64,000 bases of DNA. Source: Laceyella putida. GTDB taxonomy: Bacteria; Bacillota; Bacilli; Thermoactinomycetales; Thermoactinomycetaceae. The notes below the pieces were generated by a model, which saw only the letters and a program-made list of their open reading frames with translations, was not told where the DNA came from and did not search any database. Position numbers and translations under genes: made by a program. The stretch is from assembly GCF_042665195.1 (NCBI RefSeq), contig NZ_JBHTBW010000019.1:1-64000 (forward strand). Reading direction: 5' to 3'. Positions 33,259-42,555 of the stretch are shown here, piece after piece (within the stretch, counting starts at the first letter, position 1; the number at the start of each line of letters is the position of its first letter).

Positions 33259-33840
33259 ATGCCTTTAGTGCCAATGGTCGTGGAGCAGTCCAACAGAGGT
33301 GAGCGTGCGTACGACATATACTCCCGACTGTTGAAAGATCGGATTATCTTTCTCAGTGGTCCGATTGATGATAACGTCGCAAATCTTGTCGTAGCGCAAT
33401 TGCTCTTCTTAAGTGCAGAAGATCCAGAAAAAGACATCCATTTGTACATAAATTCTCCCGGTGGTTCCGTAACGGCTGGGTTGGCCATTTACGACACCAT
33501 GAATCATATCCAACCCGATGTCTCTACCATTTGCGTAGGACTAGCGGCTAGCATGGGAGCTTTCCTGCTGGCGGCTGGAACCAAAGGGAAGCGTTTCGCC
33601 CTTCCAAACAGTGAAGTGATGATTCACCAACCATTGGGTGGAGCCAGAGGGCAAGCATCTGACATAAAGATTCATGCTGACTGGATTTTACGCACCAAAG
33701 ATCAGCTCAATCGAATTTTGGCCGAACGGACTGGACAGTCCCTGGAAAAAATCGCGCGTGATACGGATCGCGACTTCTTTATGAGTGCCGATGAAGCAAA
33801 AGAATACGGCCTCGTGGATCAGGTGATGGTACGGACTTAG
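33259..33840 (+). CDS. clpP: ATP-dependent Clp protease proteolytic subunit
   Basis: 193 residues. Serine protease triad S98 (GLAASMGAF), H123 (MIHQPLGG) and D172 (RDTDRDFF); N-terminal propeptide-like MPLVPMVVEQ. Forms the tetradecameric chamber served by ClpX. ATG 33259 has GAGGTG 6 nt upstream; an in-frame ATG 27 nt further up lacks a site. In B. subtilis clpP is elsewhere; here it sits directly between tig and clpX, as in proteobacteria. Confidence 0.97.
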   Translation: MPLVPMVVEQSNRGERAYDIYSRLLKDRIIFLSGPIDDNVANLVVAQLLFLSAEDPEKDIHLYINSPGGSVTAGLAIYDTMNHIQPDVSTICVGLAASMGAFLLAAGTKGKRFALPNSEVMIHQPLGGARGQASDIKIHADWILRTKDQLNRILAERTGQSLEKIARDTDRDFFMSADEAKEYGLVDQVMVRT

Positions 33841-33856
33841 GAAAGGGGTGAGAGAC

Positions 33857-35125
33857 ATGTTCAAATTCAACGAAGAAAAAGGGCAGCTCAAGTGCTCCTT
33901 CTGCGGCAAATCGCAAGATCAAGTGCGTAAACTGGTCGCAGGTCCAGGTGTGTATATCTGTGACGAATGTATTGAGCTTTGCAATGAAATTGTTGAAGAA
34001 GAACTGGGGAATGAAGAGGATATTGATCTGGCAAATCTGCCTAAACCGCAAGAGATTTGCGCAATCCTCGATCAGTATGTCATCGGCCAAGAACATGCCA
34101 AAAAATCGTTGTCTGTAGCGGTGTATAACCACTACAAGCGCATCAATTCACAAACGGCCAAGTCGGATGAGGTTGAACTGCAAAAATCCAACATCATGAT
34201 GTTGGGCCCCACGGGGAGCGGGAAAACTTTACTCGCCCAAACGCTGGCTCGCATCTTAAATGTTCCGTTCGCCATTGCGGATGCAACTTCACTCACGGAA
34301 GCGGGATATGTGGGGGAAGACGTTGAAAATATCTTGCTCAAATTGATTCAAGCCGCCGACTATGATATTGAGAAGGCGGAGCGTGGCATCATCTATATCG
34401 ATGAGATCGATAAAGTGGCACGCAAGTCGGAGAATCCATCCATCACTCGGGATGTGTCGGGTGAAGGGGTGCAACAGGCTCTGTTGAAGATTTTGGAAGG
34501 AACCGTTGCCAGCGTGCCGCCACAAGGTGGCCGCAAACATCCGCACCAAGAGTTTATCCAGATCGATACCAGCAACATCTTGTTTATCTGTGGTGGAGCG
34601 TTTGACGGCTTGGAAACGATTATTAAACGCCGCATCGGTAAAAAAGTGATCGGCTTTGGCATGGATACGCAAGCGGTAACCATGAAACCAGGCGAATTCC
34701 TGCGCATGGTTCTGCCGGAAGACCTATTGAAATTCGGGTTGATCCCTGAGTTTGTCGGTCGTCTGCCTGTGATTTCCACCTTGGAGCCGTTGGATGAGAC
34801 TGCCTTGGTGCGCATTTTGACGGAACCCAAAAACGCCCTTGTCAAACAGTATCAAAAACTGCTTGAGATGGATAACGTTGAGTTGCAATTTGAACGGGAG
34901 GCATTGGAAGCCATCGCTCAAGAAGCAATTAAACGTAAAACAGGCGCGCGTGGCTTAAGGGCGATTATCGAATCGATCATGTTGGATGTCATGTTTGAGC
35001 TCCCATCCCGTGAAGATGTCATTAAATGCGTGGTCACCAAAGAAACGGTGTTGCACGGCGTATCGCCCAAATTAATGACAAAGGAAGGTCGCGTTCTCAA
35101 TAACAAACAAGAAGAGACCGCGTAG
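33857..35125 (+). CDS. clpX: ATP-dependent Clp protease ATP-binding subunit ClpX
   Basis: 422 residues. N-terminal zinc-binding domain (CSFCGKS ... CDECIELC), AAA+ core with Walker A GPTGSGKT, Walker B IIYIDEIDK, the RKSENPSITRDVSGEGVQQALLKILEGT stretch and the GF pore loop region, then the D2 domain. Unfolds proteins and passes them to ClpP, encoded 16 nt upstream. ATG 33857 after GAAAGGGG is preferred over GTG 33848. Confidence 0.97.
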   Translation: MFKFNEEKGQLKCSFCGKSQDQVRKLVAGPGVYICDECIELCNEIVEEELGNEEDIDLANLPKPQEICAILDQYVIGQEHAKKSLSVAVYNHYKRINSQTAKSDEVELQKSNIMMLGPTGSGKTLLAQTLARILNVPFAIADATSLTEAGYVGEDVENILLKLIQAADYDIEKAERGIIYIDEIDKVARKSENPSITRDVSGEGVQQALLKILEGTVASVPPQGGRKHPHQEFIQIDTSNILFICGGAFDGLETIIKRRIGKKVIGFGMDTQAVTMKPGEFLRMVLPEDLLKFGLIPEFVGRLPVISTLEPLDETALVRILTEPKNALVKQYQKLLEMDNVELQFEREALEAIAQEAIKRKTGARGLRAIIESIMLDVMFELPSREDVIKCVVTKETVLHGVSPKLMTKEGRVLNNKQEETA

Positions 35126-35147
35126 CCGATTCGTTTCAAATAATTTT

Positions 35148-35180
35148 AGCATCTGCTTTTCAAAGGCAGATGCTTTTTTC
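35148..35180 (+). terminator. Terminator after clpX
   Basis: AGCATCTGC (35148-35156) and GCAGATGCT (35166-35174), followed by TTTTTCG. Confidence 0.85.
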
Positions 35181-35275
35181 GTTTAATCATGATATGTTAA
35201 AATGTACGACAATGGAAGCAGTTCTACCAGAGAAGTAGAGCTGTTTTTTTGATAAAGAAAGAGGTGAAAGGGAAT

Positions 35276-36412
35276 ATGTTGAATATCGTTGTAGTTGATC
35301 GCGACCGATATTTGGACTTTGTTGAGAAAAAACCTTATCGCAATTTTTTGCAATACCCTTCTTGGGCGGACCTCAAACGGGAATGGCGCTGGAATAGTGA
35401 GTTTTTAGGCTGGGTGAACAAAGAAGGGAAAATGGTCGGCGGTGCGGTTGTTCTATATCGCAAGGTACCCGGCATGAATAAGTTTTTGGCATACATACCC
35501 CGCGGTCCGATTATTGACTGGTTCTCCGACCGCAGCATGAAGGAATGGTTTGTCCCGTTATTCCATCATTTGAAACAACGTCAAGCATTCAGCGTCAAGA
35601 TGGATCCTCCATTGGTGCGGCGGAAATGGTCGAGTGAATCGATCAATCATGCGATTCAAGAGTTTAAATCGCATGGTTTAAGAGGGCGCAAACTGACTGA
35701 TATTCGACCGGACCAAGTATTTAATGCCGTGGAATATGTTCAGCAGGAACTGGCGGATATGGGCTGGCGGAAGCATGTAGTGGAAGATAGTTTTGATACG
35801 GTTCAACCGCAGTTTGTTTATCGGCTCAATATGAAAAACAAGACATTGGAACAAGTGTATAAAGGGTTCCATCCCTATTGGCAAAACCGCATTCAAAATG
35901 CGGAACGGGATGGCATTCGCGTTCATTTGGGCACAGAAAGGGATTTGCCAGAATTTCATCGCTTGCTCGCCTTGGCTGCACAGCGTGAAAAATCACAAGT
36001 CCGGGATGTGTCGTATTTTGAGAAGATGTTTGAAACCTTGATTTTGGAAGATCCTTATCGGATCAGGCTGTATATGGCGCGGAAAGGGGAGCAACTCTTA
36101 AGCACGTCGCTCGCGGTGCGCGTTGATGGCCACACTTGGGATTTGTATAATGCGCGATTGAGCGAACCGATGGAAGAGTCCTCCCCTTATCTGTTGCGTT
36201 GGAAGATGATTCAAGATGCCTATCAGCAAGGGGATCGCATCTTTGATTTCCGCGGCATCAGCATAACGTTGGACGAGCAGCATCCCAATTTTGAATTGTT
36301 GCAGTTTAAAATGGGATTCGGTGGCGAAGCGTGTGAAATGGTTGGAGAATGGGATTATCCGGTGATCCCGATGTTGCATTGGGCGTTTGATATGTATATG
36401 AAACGGCGCTAA
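35276..36412 (+). CDS. FemAB family aminoacyltransferase (peptidoglycan bridge type)
   Basis: 378 residues, two GNAT-like domains without long coiled arm obvious; FLQYPSWADLKREWRW at the start, VKMDPPLVRRK in the middle, and DFRGISITLDEQHPNFELLQFKMGFGGEACEMVGEWDYPVIP at the end are FemAB signatures. FemX/A/B proteins use aminoacyl-tRNA to add amino acids to the lysine of lipid II. Many Bacillales have direct cross-links without bridges, so the substrate here is uncertain. ATG 35276 follows AGAGGTGAAAGGG. Sits between clpX and lonB, not a usual neighbour. Confidence 0.88.
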   Translation: MLNIVVVDRDRYLDFVEKKPYRNFLQYPSWADLKREWRWNSEFLGWVNKEGKMVGGAVVLYRKVPGMNKFLAYIPRGPIIDWFSDRSMKEWFVPLFHHLKQRQAFSVKMDPPLVRRKWSSESINHAIQEFKSHGLRGRKLTDIRPDQVFNAVEYVQQELADMGWRKHVVEDSFDTVQPQFVYRLNMKNKTLEQVYKGFHPYWQNRIQNAERDGIRVHLGTERDLPEFHRLLALAAQREKSQVRDVSYFEKMFETLILEDPYRIRLYMARKGEQLLSTSLAVRVDGHTWDLYNARLSEPMEESSPYLLRWKMIQDAYQQGDRIFDFRGISITLDEQHPNFELLQFKMGFGGEACEMVGEWDYPVIPMLHWAFDMYMKRR

Positions 36413-36511
36413 TCGGCAGGAAATAAAAACATGAGTAGCCCATCACCTTGGCGGTCATAATACAAAACAAAGAAACGGTGAGTTCCGCAGGTAGAAAGGA
36501 ATGGGCATTTT

Positions 36512-38191
36512 ATGAGTTGGACTGCTTTACTCATGTTTTTACAAGTGTTCTTCTCCATCATCATCGGCTTATATTTTTGGAACTTGCTCAAAAGCCAACA
36601 GACCAATCGAAGCGCCGTGGATCGCGAAGCCAAGAAAGAATTGGAAAAACTCCAATCCATGCGCCGGATTTCACTTACAGAGCCGTTGGCGGAAAAGACC
36701 CGGCCTTCCAAGTTAAGTGAAATCATCGGACAGGAAGAAGGCATTCGCGCGTTAAAAGCGGCGTTGTGCGGACCTAATCCGCAACATGTGATCATTTACG
36801 GCCCACCTGGGGTGGGGAAAACGGCAGCGGCTCGCATTATTTTGGAAGAAGCCAAAAAAAATAGCGCTTCACCTTTTAATAAAGACTCCAAATTTGTGGA
36901 GATGGATGCGACGACAGCCCGGTTTGATGAGCGGGGAATCGCCGACCCGTTGATTGGCTCCGTTCACGACCCAATCTACCAAGGAGCCGGCGCTTTGGGT
37001 GTCGCGGGGGTACCCCAGCCGAAACCTGGAGCCGTGACCAAAGCGCATGGGGGCATCTTGTTTATCGATGAGATTGGCGAGTTGCACCCGGTGCAGATGA
37101 ACAAGCTTTTGAAGGTCTTGGAAGATCGCAAAGTCTTTTTGGAGAGCGCATATTACAGTTCCGAAGATAGCAACACACCCAGTCACATTCATGATATTTT
37201 TCAAAATGGGTTGCCTGCCGATTTTCGACTGATTGGTGCAACGACACGTACCCCGGAAGACATTCCCCCTGCCATCCGCTCCAGATGCATGGAGATCTTT
37301 TTCCGTCCACTTTTGGCGCATGAGATTGAAAAGGTGGCAGAACAAGCATTGAACCGCATAAACTTTGGTTATACACCTGAAGCCATTCGAGTCATTACCC
37401 GTTATGCCATGAATGGACGTGATGCTGTGAACATTGTCCAGACTTCCGTTGGCCTGGCCTTATCGGAAGGGCGTCAATTGGTTGAGGACGCTGACGTGGA
37501 ATGGGTCGTCCACAGCAGTCAACTCAATCCCAGACCGGAGCAGAAACTGCCCGCCGTATCACAAGTGGGATTGGCCTCTGGTTTGGCGGTGTACGGGCCC
37601 CATTTGGGAACGGTGATCGAGGTCGAGGTGACGGCCACGCCAGCGGAGATGGGAAAAGGAAGCATCCAGATCACGGGCGTAGTGGAGGAAGAAGAGATGG
37701 CTGGACGCCAGCGAACGATTCGCCGCAAAAGCATGGCTCGGGGTTCAGTTGAAAATGTGATCACCGTATTGAGAAGAAGTACCGATGTAAATCCGGATGA
37801 TTATCATTTGCACATTAATTTTCCAGGTGGGATTCCTCTGGATGGACCTTCTGCCGGAGTGACGATTGCCACCGCCATCTATTCAGCCATCAAAGGAATG
37901 CCGGTCGACAATCGGTTAGCCATGACGGGTGAATTGAGCATCCATGGGAATGTGAAGCCCGTTGGGGGGATCATCGCCAAAGTGGATGCGGCCAAGCAAG
38001 CAGGAGCAACAAGGGTGTTGATTCCGCATGAAAATATGCAATCCATTTTTTATCAAATGGAAGGGATCGAAGTGATTCCTGTAGAACGGATTGAAGCGGT
38101 TCTTGAGCTGGCTTTAGAAAAAGAGGATGAACATGGAGCGAGTGCTCCAGCTCCAGCGGTTTTGACCCCGACGACTTCTGCTCCTGTATAA
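36512..38191 (+). CDS. lonB: ATP-dependent protease LonB
   Basis: 559 residues. N-terminal membrane helix (TALLMFLQVFFSIIIGLYFW), then AAA+ domain with Walker A GPPGVGKTAA and a RuvB/MoxR-like linker, then S16 protease domain with the catalytic serine in DGPSAGVTIATAI and lysine in GGIIAKVDAAKQAGA. LonB lacks the LonA N-terminal domain; in Bacillus it is expressed in the forespore under sigma-F. ATG 36512 follows GAAAGGAATGGGC. Followed by lonA as in Bacillus. Confidence 0.95.
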   Translation: MSWTALLMFLQVFFSIIIGLYFWNLLKSQQTNRSAVDREAKKELEKLQSMRRISLTEPLAEKTRPSKLSEIIGQEEGIRALKAALCGPNPQHVIIYGPPGVGKTAAARIILEEAKKNSASPFNKDSKFVEMDATTARFDERGIADPLIGSVHDPIYQGAGALGVAGVPQPKPGAVTKAHGGILFIDEIGELHPVQMNKLLKVLEDRKVFLESAYYSSEDSNTPSHIHDIFQNGLPADFRLIGATTRTPEDIPPAIRSRCMEIFFRPLLAHEIEKVAEQALNRINFGYTPEAIRVITRYAMNGRDAVNIVQTSVGLALSEGRQLVEDADVEWVVHSSQLNPRPEQKLPAVSQVGLASGLAVYGPHLGTVIEVEVTATPAEMGKGSIQITGVVEEEEMAGRQRTIRRKSMARGSVENVITVLRRSTDVNPDDYHLHINFPGGIPLDGPSAGVTIATAIYSAIKGMPVDNRLAMTGELSIHGNVKPVGGIIAKVDAAKQAGATRVLIPHENMQSIFYQMEGIEVIPVERIEAVLELALEKEDEHGASAPAPAVLTPTTSAPV

Positions 38192-38349
38192 TATAAGATG
38201 GGTTGGCGCAAGGCGAAATCTGGCTGAGTCGGTTTCCGTCAACCATGGCGAACCCGACTTTGTTATGTCATAGACAAAACAAATCGAATAGGATAAAATC
38301 GTACAAAGCTGTATTCAGTTCCTTGTGTGTCAGCAACGGAGGTGCATGT

Positions 38350-40695
38350 ATGGCTGTAAAAGAAGAGGAACGTACATTGCCTTTGCTCCCTTTAAGAGGG
38401 TTGATTGTATTTCCGACGATGGTATTGCATTTAGACGTAGGAAGGGAACGTTCTGTTCAAGCCTTGGAAAAGGCAATGGTGGATGATCAACATCATATTT
38501 TACTTGCGACACAAAAGGAAATTCAAATAGAAGAACCAGTAGCCGAAGACATCTATGAGATCGGCACGATTGCCAAAGTGAGGCAGATGCTCAAATTGCC
38601 CAATGGCACCATCCGGGTATTGGTTGAAGGCTTGAAAAGAGCCCGTGTCAAGGAATATGTAGATTCAGAAGAATGTTATATTGTTACTTATGAGGAATTG
38701 GCCGGTGCTGATGACGGTGATTTAGACACCGAGGCATTGATGCGATCGGTATTGGACCATTTTGAACAATACTTGCGCCTATCCAAAAAGGTTTCTCCTG
38801 AAACATATTCTGTGGTGTCTGATATTGAGGAACCCGGACGCCTTGCTGATGTGATCACGTCTCATCTGCCATTAAAGATTTCCGATAAACAGTCGATTCT
38901 CGAAGCGATTGATGTGAAAGAGCGTTTAGAAAAGTTACTCTCCATTATTCATAATGAAAAAGAAGTTCTGGAGCTGGAGAAGAAAATCAGTTCGCGTGTG
39001 AAAAAGCAGATGGAGAAGACACAGAAGGAGTATTATTTGCGCGAACAGATGAAAGCCATTCAAAAAGAATTGGGGGAGAAAGAAGGACGTTTTGCCGAAG
39101 TTGAAGAGTTGCGGGAAAAATTAGCTGCATTGGAAGCGCCAGAGGAAGTCAAAGAGAGAATCGAAAAAGAAATCGACCGCTTGGAGAAAATCCCCACCAG
39201 TTCCGCTGAAGGTGGCGTTGTTCGCACTTATATTGAATGGTTACTCGACTTGCCTTGGCAGAAGGTGACCGAGGATGACCTTGACTTGGAGAAAGCGGAA
39301 AAAATCTTGGATGAAGATCATTACGGTTTGGAGAAGGTCAAAGAGCGTGTCTTGGAATACTTGGCTGTGCAGCAAATGGTGAAAAAGCTCAAGGGGCCGA
39401 TCCTGTGCCTGGCCGGGCCTCCAGGAGTGGGGAAAACCTCGTTGGCCCGTTCGATCGCTCGGGCCTTGAATCGCCATTTTGTAAGGATCTCCCTTGGTGG
39501 TGTACGGGATGAAGCGGAAATTCGCGGGCATCGGCGTACATACGTCGGGGCGATGCCGGGCCGGATTATCCAGGGAATGAAGCAAGCGGACAGTGCCAAT
39601 CCCGTCTTTTTGCTCGATGAAATCGATAAAATGTCGATGGATTTCCGCGGTGATCCGTCTGCGGCGTTGTTAGAAGTGTTGGACCCTAACCAAAACAACA
39701 CATTTAGCGATCATTATATTGAAATTCCCTTTGATTTGTCCAAAGTGATGTTTGTCACCACGGCCAATGCGGTGCACAACATCCCCCGTCCGCTTTTGGA
39801 CCGCATGGAAGTAATCTATATCTCAGGGTACACCGAGATTGAAAAGGAGCAGATCGCCAAATCCTATCTGATCCCCAAACAGCTCAAGGAACATGGGTTG
39901 AGTAAGGAACAGATGCAAATCCAAGGGGCGTCCATCTTAAAATTGATACGCCACTATACCCGGGAGGCGGGTGTGCGCAACTTGGAACGCACCATTGGCA
40001 CGCTATGTCGCAAAGCGGCCAAACAAATCGTCTCAGGGAAGAAACAGAAAGTCGTCATTACGGCAAGAAATCTGGAAGAATACCTGGGTCCGGAAAAGTT
40101 CCGGTACGGGCGGGCGGAAGAGACGGATCAAGTCGGCATGGCGACAGGGCTTGCTTGGACTGAAACGGGTGGCGACACCTTATCGATAGAAGTCTCGCTC
40201 TTGCCTGGAAAGGGGAAATTAACCCTGACCGGTCAACTGGGCGACGTGATGAAAGAATCGGCACAAGCGGCTTTTAGCTTCATCCGTTCACGTGCGGAAG
40301 CGCTTAAGATCGATCCCGATTTCCATGAGAAGTCCGATATCCACATTCACGTACCTGAAGGAGCCATTCCGAAAGATGGACCATCCGCAGGGATTACCAT
40401 GGCCACTGCGCTGGTCTCGGCGTTGACGGGAATCCCCGTCTCCCGATTTGTGGCTATGACCGGTGAGATCACCTTGCGCGGGCGGGTGCTTCCGATTGGA
40501 GGATTGAAGGAAAAAGCGCTCAGTGCCCATCGAGCCGGCATTCAACATGTGATCATCCCGAAAGATAATGAAAAAGATCTGGAGGAGATTCCGAAAAGCG
40601 TCCGCAAAGATTTGACCTTTACCGCGGTCAGCCAGATGGACGAAGTGTTGAAGTTGGCGTTAGTGAGGGATCCTTATGTTGGTGAAAACAGCTGA
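38350..40695 (+). CDS. lon: ATP-dependent protease LonA (La)
   Basis: 781 residues. N-terminal substrate domain (LPLLPLRGLIVFPTMVLHLDVGR), coiled-coil linker, AAA+ core with Walker A GPPGVGKTS and Walker B PVFLLDEIDKM, S16 domain with catalytic S in DGPSAGITMATAL and K in GGLKEKALSAHRAG. Degrades misfolded and regulatory proteins. ATG 38350 follows CGGAGGTG; in-frame upstream codons lack a site. Overlaps the start of ysxC by 20 nt, as in Bacillus. Confidence 0.97.
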   Translation: MAVKEEERTLPLLPLRGLIVFPTMVLHLDVGRERSVQALEKAMVDDQHHILLATQKEIQIEEPVAEDIYEIGTIAKVRQMLKLPNGTIRVLVEGLKRARVKEYVDSEECYIVTYEELAGADDGDLDTEALMRSVLDHFEQYLRLSKKVSPETYSVVSDIEEPGRLADVITSHLPLKISDKQSILEAIDVKERLEKLLSIIHNEKEVLELEKKISSRVKKQMEKTQKEYYLREQMKAIQKELGEKEGRFAEVEELREKLAALEAPEEVKERIEKEIDRLEKIPTSSAEGGVVRTYIEWLLDLPWQKVTEDDLDLEKAEKILDEDHYGLEKVKERVLEYLAVQQMVKKLKGPILCLAGPPGVGKTSLARSIARALNRHFVRISLGGVRDEAEIRGHRRTYVGAMPGRIIQGMKQADSANPVFLLDEIDKMSMDFRGDPSAALLEVLDPNQNNTFSDHYIEIPFDLSKVMFVTTANAVHNIPRPLLDRMEVIYISGYTEIEKEQIAKSYLIPKQLKEHGLSKEQMQIQGASILKLIRHYTREAGVRNLERTIGTLCRKAAKQIVSGKKQKVVITARNLEEYLGPEKFRYGRAEETDQVGMATGLAWTETGGDTLSIEVSLLPGKGKLTLTGQLGDVMKESAQAAFSFIRSRAEALKIDPDFHEKSDIHIHVPEGAIPKDGPSAGITMATALVSALTGIPVSRFVAMTGEITLRGRVLPIGGLKEKALSAHRAGIQHVIIPKDNEKDLEEIPKSVRKDLTFTAVSQMDEVLKLALVRDPYVGENS

Positions 40696-41284
40696 GTTTG
40701 TGATTAGCGCGGTAAAACCTGCGCAATACCCCGAAGACGCCCTGCCAGAAATCGCTCTGGCCGGGCGTTCCAATGTGGGTAAATCCTCTTTGATTAATTG
40801 CTTGATTCGTCGCAAGAATTTGGCGCGCACCAGCTCCAAACCGGGCAAGACGCAAACCATTAACTTTTATCGGATTAATGAAGCGTTGTATTTCGCCGAT
40901 GTGCCGGGCTATGGATTTGCCAAGGTTCCAAAGAGCGTGCGGGCCGCCTGGGGAAAAATGATGGAGACGTATTTGAGCAAGCGTGATTGGCTCAAGGCAG
41001 TGATTCAGGTTGTCGATCTGCGCCATCCTCCCACCAATGACGATTACAACATGTATCAATATTTGAAGCACTATGGCATTCCCACCATTGTCGTGGCGAC
41101 CAAAGCGGATAAAATCTCGCGCGGACAATGGCAAAAACACCTCAAAGTGATCAGAGAAGGGCTTGAGCTGCAAAAAGGGGATTCACTGATCGTCTTCTCT
41201 TCCGAGACTGGACAAGGGCGAGACGATGTATGGAGTGAAATCACCCGGCTAATTGAAGAAATGGAAGAAGAACCGACCACATAA
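40676..41284 (+). CDS. ysxC: Ribosome biogenesis GTPase YsxC/EngB
   Basis: 202 residues. GTPase motifs: G1 GRSNVGKSS, G3 DVPGYG, G4 TKAD, and the EngB-specific FYRINEALYFADVPGYGFAK and KSVRAAWGKMME. Needed for 50S subunit assembly. Starts inside lon (20 nt overlap), with GAGGGA as ribosome site within lon. Next would be hemA in Bacillus; here 7.8 kb of other genes intervene. Confidence 0.97.
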   Translation: MLVKTAEFVISAVKPAQYPEDALPEIALAGRSNVGKSSLINCLIRRKNLARTSSKPGKTQTINFYRINEALYFADVPGYGFAKVPKSVRAAWGKMMETYLSKRDWLKAVIQVVDLRHPPTNDDYNMYQYLKHYGIPTIVVATKADKISRGQWQKHLKVIREGLELQKGDSLIVFSSETGQGRDDVWSEITRLIEEMEEEPTT

Positions 41285-41320
41285 ACATGAACGAAAGACG
41301 AGAAGAAAGGGTGGGAGAGG

Positions 41321-42418
41321 ATGAGTAAGAAACTACGTGTGGCTGTATTGTTCGGCGGTAAATCCGGGGAGCATGAGGTCTCCTTGGCGTCCGCAGCTTC
41401 TGTGCTGAAAGCGCTGGATCGTGAGAAATTCGACATCATTCCCATCGGGATTACGCAGGAAGGATTATTCCGGCTTGGCGTGGATGCGTTGCCGATGCTG
41501 GAGGGGAAAGCGGAACAAGAAGAGATCAATCGCCTGCAGCGGTCTTTGCCCGCCGTCGTTTCCGGAACGCACCGATTGCCCGCATTCCGCAAAGAGGAAT
41601 TCGATGTCGTCTTTCCAGTGTTGCATGGAACGTATGGGGAAGATGGGACCATTCAAGGATTTTTGGAAATTGCCAATATCCCGTATGTCGGTGCGGGGGT
41701 GCTGGCGTCTAGCGTGGGAATGGACAAAGCCGTTTCCAAAAAGGTGTTTGCGGAGGCAGGCTTGCCACAAGCAAAGTATGTCTCCATCTTGAAAGCGGAC
41801 TTCAAGCGTGAGCGAGAAGCGGTGCTTTCCCGCATCGAAACGGAATTGGGCTATCCCTGCTTTGTCAAGCCGGCCAACTTGGGCTCCAGTGTGGGCATCT
41901 CGAAAGCCAAAGATCGTCAAGAATTGATTAAGTCGCTAGAATTGGCGGCAGCATATGATCGGAAAATCGTGGTGGAAGAATTCATTCCCGCTCATGAAGT
42001 GGAAGTCGCGGTCCTGGGGAATGATGAGCCGGAAGCTTCCGTACCGGGGGAAATCGTGTCTTCCAATGAATTTTATGATTATAAAGCGAAATATATCGAT
42101 GGCAAATCGGTGATGCGCATTCCCGCCGAACTGCCGCAGGAAACGGCGGAACAACTGCGGAAAATGGCGATCCGGGCATTCAAAGCGATTGACGGCAGCG
42201 GTCTGGCCCGGGTGGATTTCTTCATCCGCAAAGACACGGGCGCCATCTTGCTGAATGAAATCAACACCATGCCTGGATTTACCCAGTACAGCATGTATGC
42301 GAAACTGTGGGAGCATTCCGGCGTATCTTACTCCGAATTGGTGACCAAGCTGATCGAATTGGCGCTGGAACGTTATGAAGAAAAAGCGCAGCTTCGTACC
42401 GATTTTGCTGTTGAATAG
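41321..42418 (+). CDS. ddl: D-alanine--D-alanine ligase
   Basis: 365 residues, ATP-grasp fold. GGKSGEHEVSLASA near the start, the omega loop EFYDYKAKYIDGKS typical of D-Ala-D-Ala ligases, and the end block LNEINTMPGFTQYSMYAKLW with Mg2+ ligands. Makes the D-Ala-D-Ala end of the peptidoglycan precursor. ATG 41321 follows GGTGGGAGAGG. Separate terminator follows. Confidence 0.95.
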   Translation: MSKKLRVAVLFGGKSGEHEVSLASAASVLKALDREKFDIIPIGITQEGLFRLGVDALPMLEGKAEQEEINRLQRSLPAVVSGTHRLPAFRKEEFDVVFPVLHGTYGEDGTIQGFLEIANIPYVGAGVLASSVGMDKAVSKKVFAEAGLPQAKYVSILKADFKREREAVLSRIETELGYPCFVKPANLGSSVGISKAKDRQELIKSLELAAAYDRKIVVEEFIPAHEVEVAVLGNDEPEASVPGEIVSSNEFYDYKAKYIDGKSVMRIPAELPQETAEQLRKMAIRAFKAIDGSGLARVDFFIRKDTGAILLNEINTMPGFTQYSMYAKLWEHSGVSYSELVTKLIELALERYEEKAQLRTDFAVE

Positions 42419-42424
42419 AAGTGG

Positions 42425-42457
42425 AACCTCCTTTCAGATGAAAGGAGGTTTTTGTTT
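42425..42457 (+). terminator. Terminator after ddl
   Basis: AACCTCCTTT and AAAGGAGGTT (42441-42450), followed by TTTGTTTT. Confidence 0.9.
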
Positions 42458-42555
42458 TGGGTGAATGTGAAAGATATAATTATTAAAAATAAGTTGATAT
42501 AATAAATAAATATACTAGAGAATCATTCATTGAGAACAAAAAAGAGGGGAAAACC

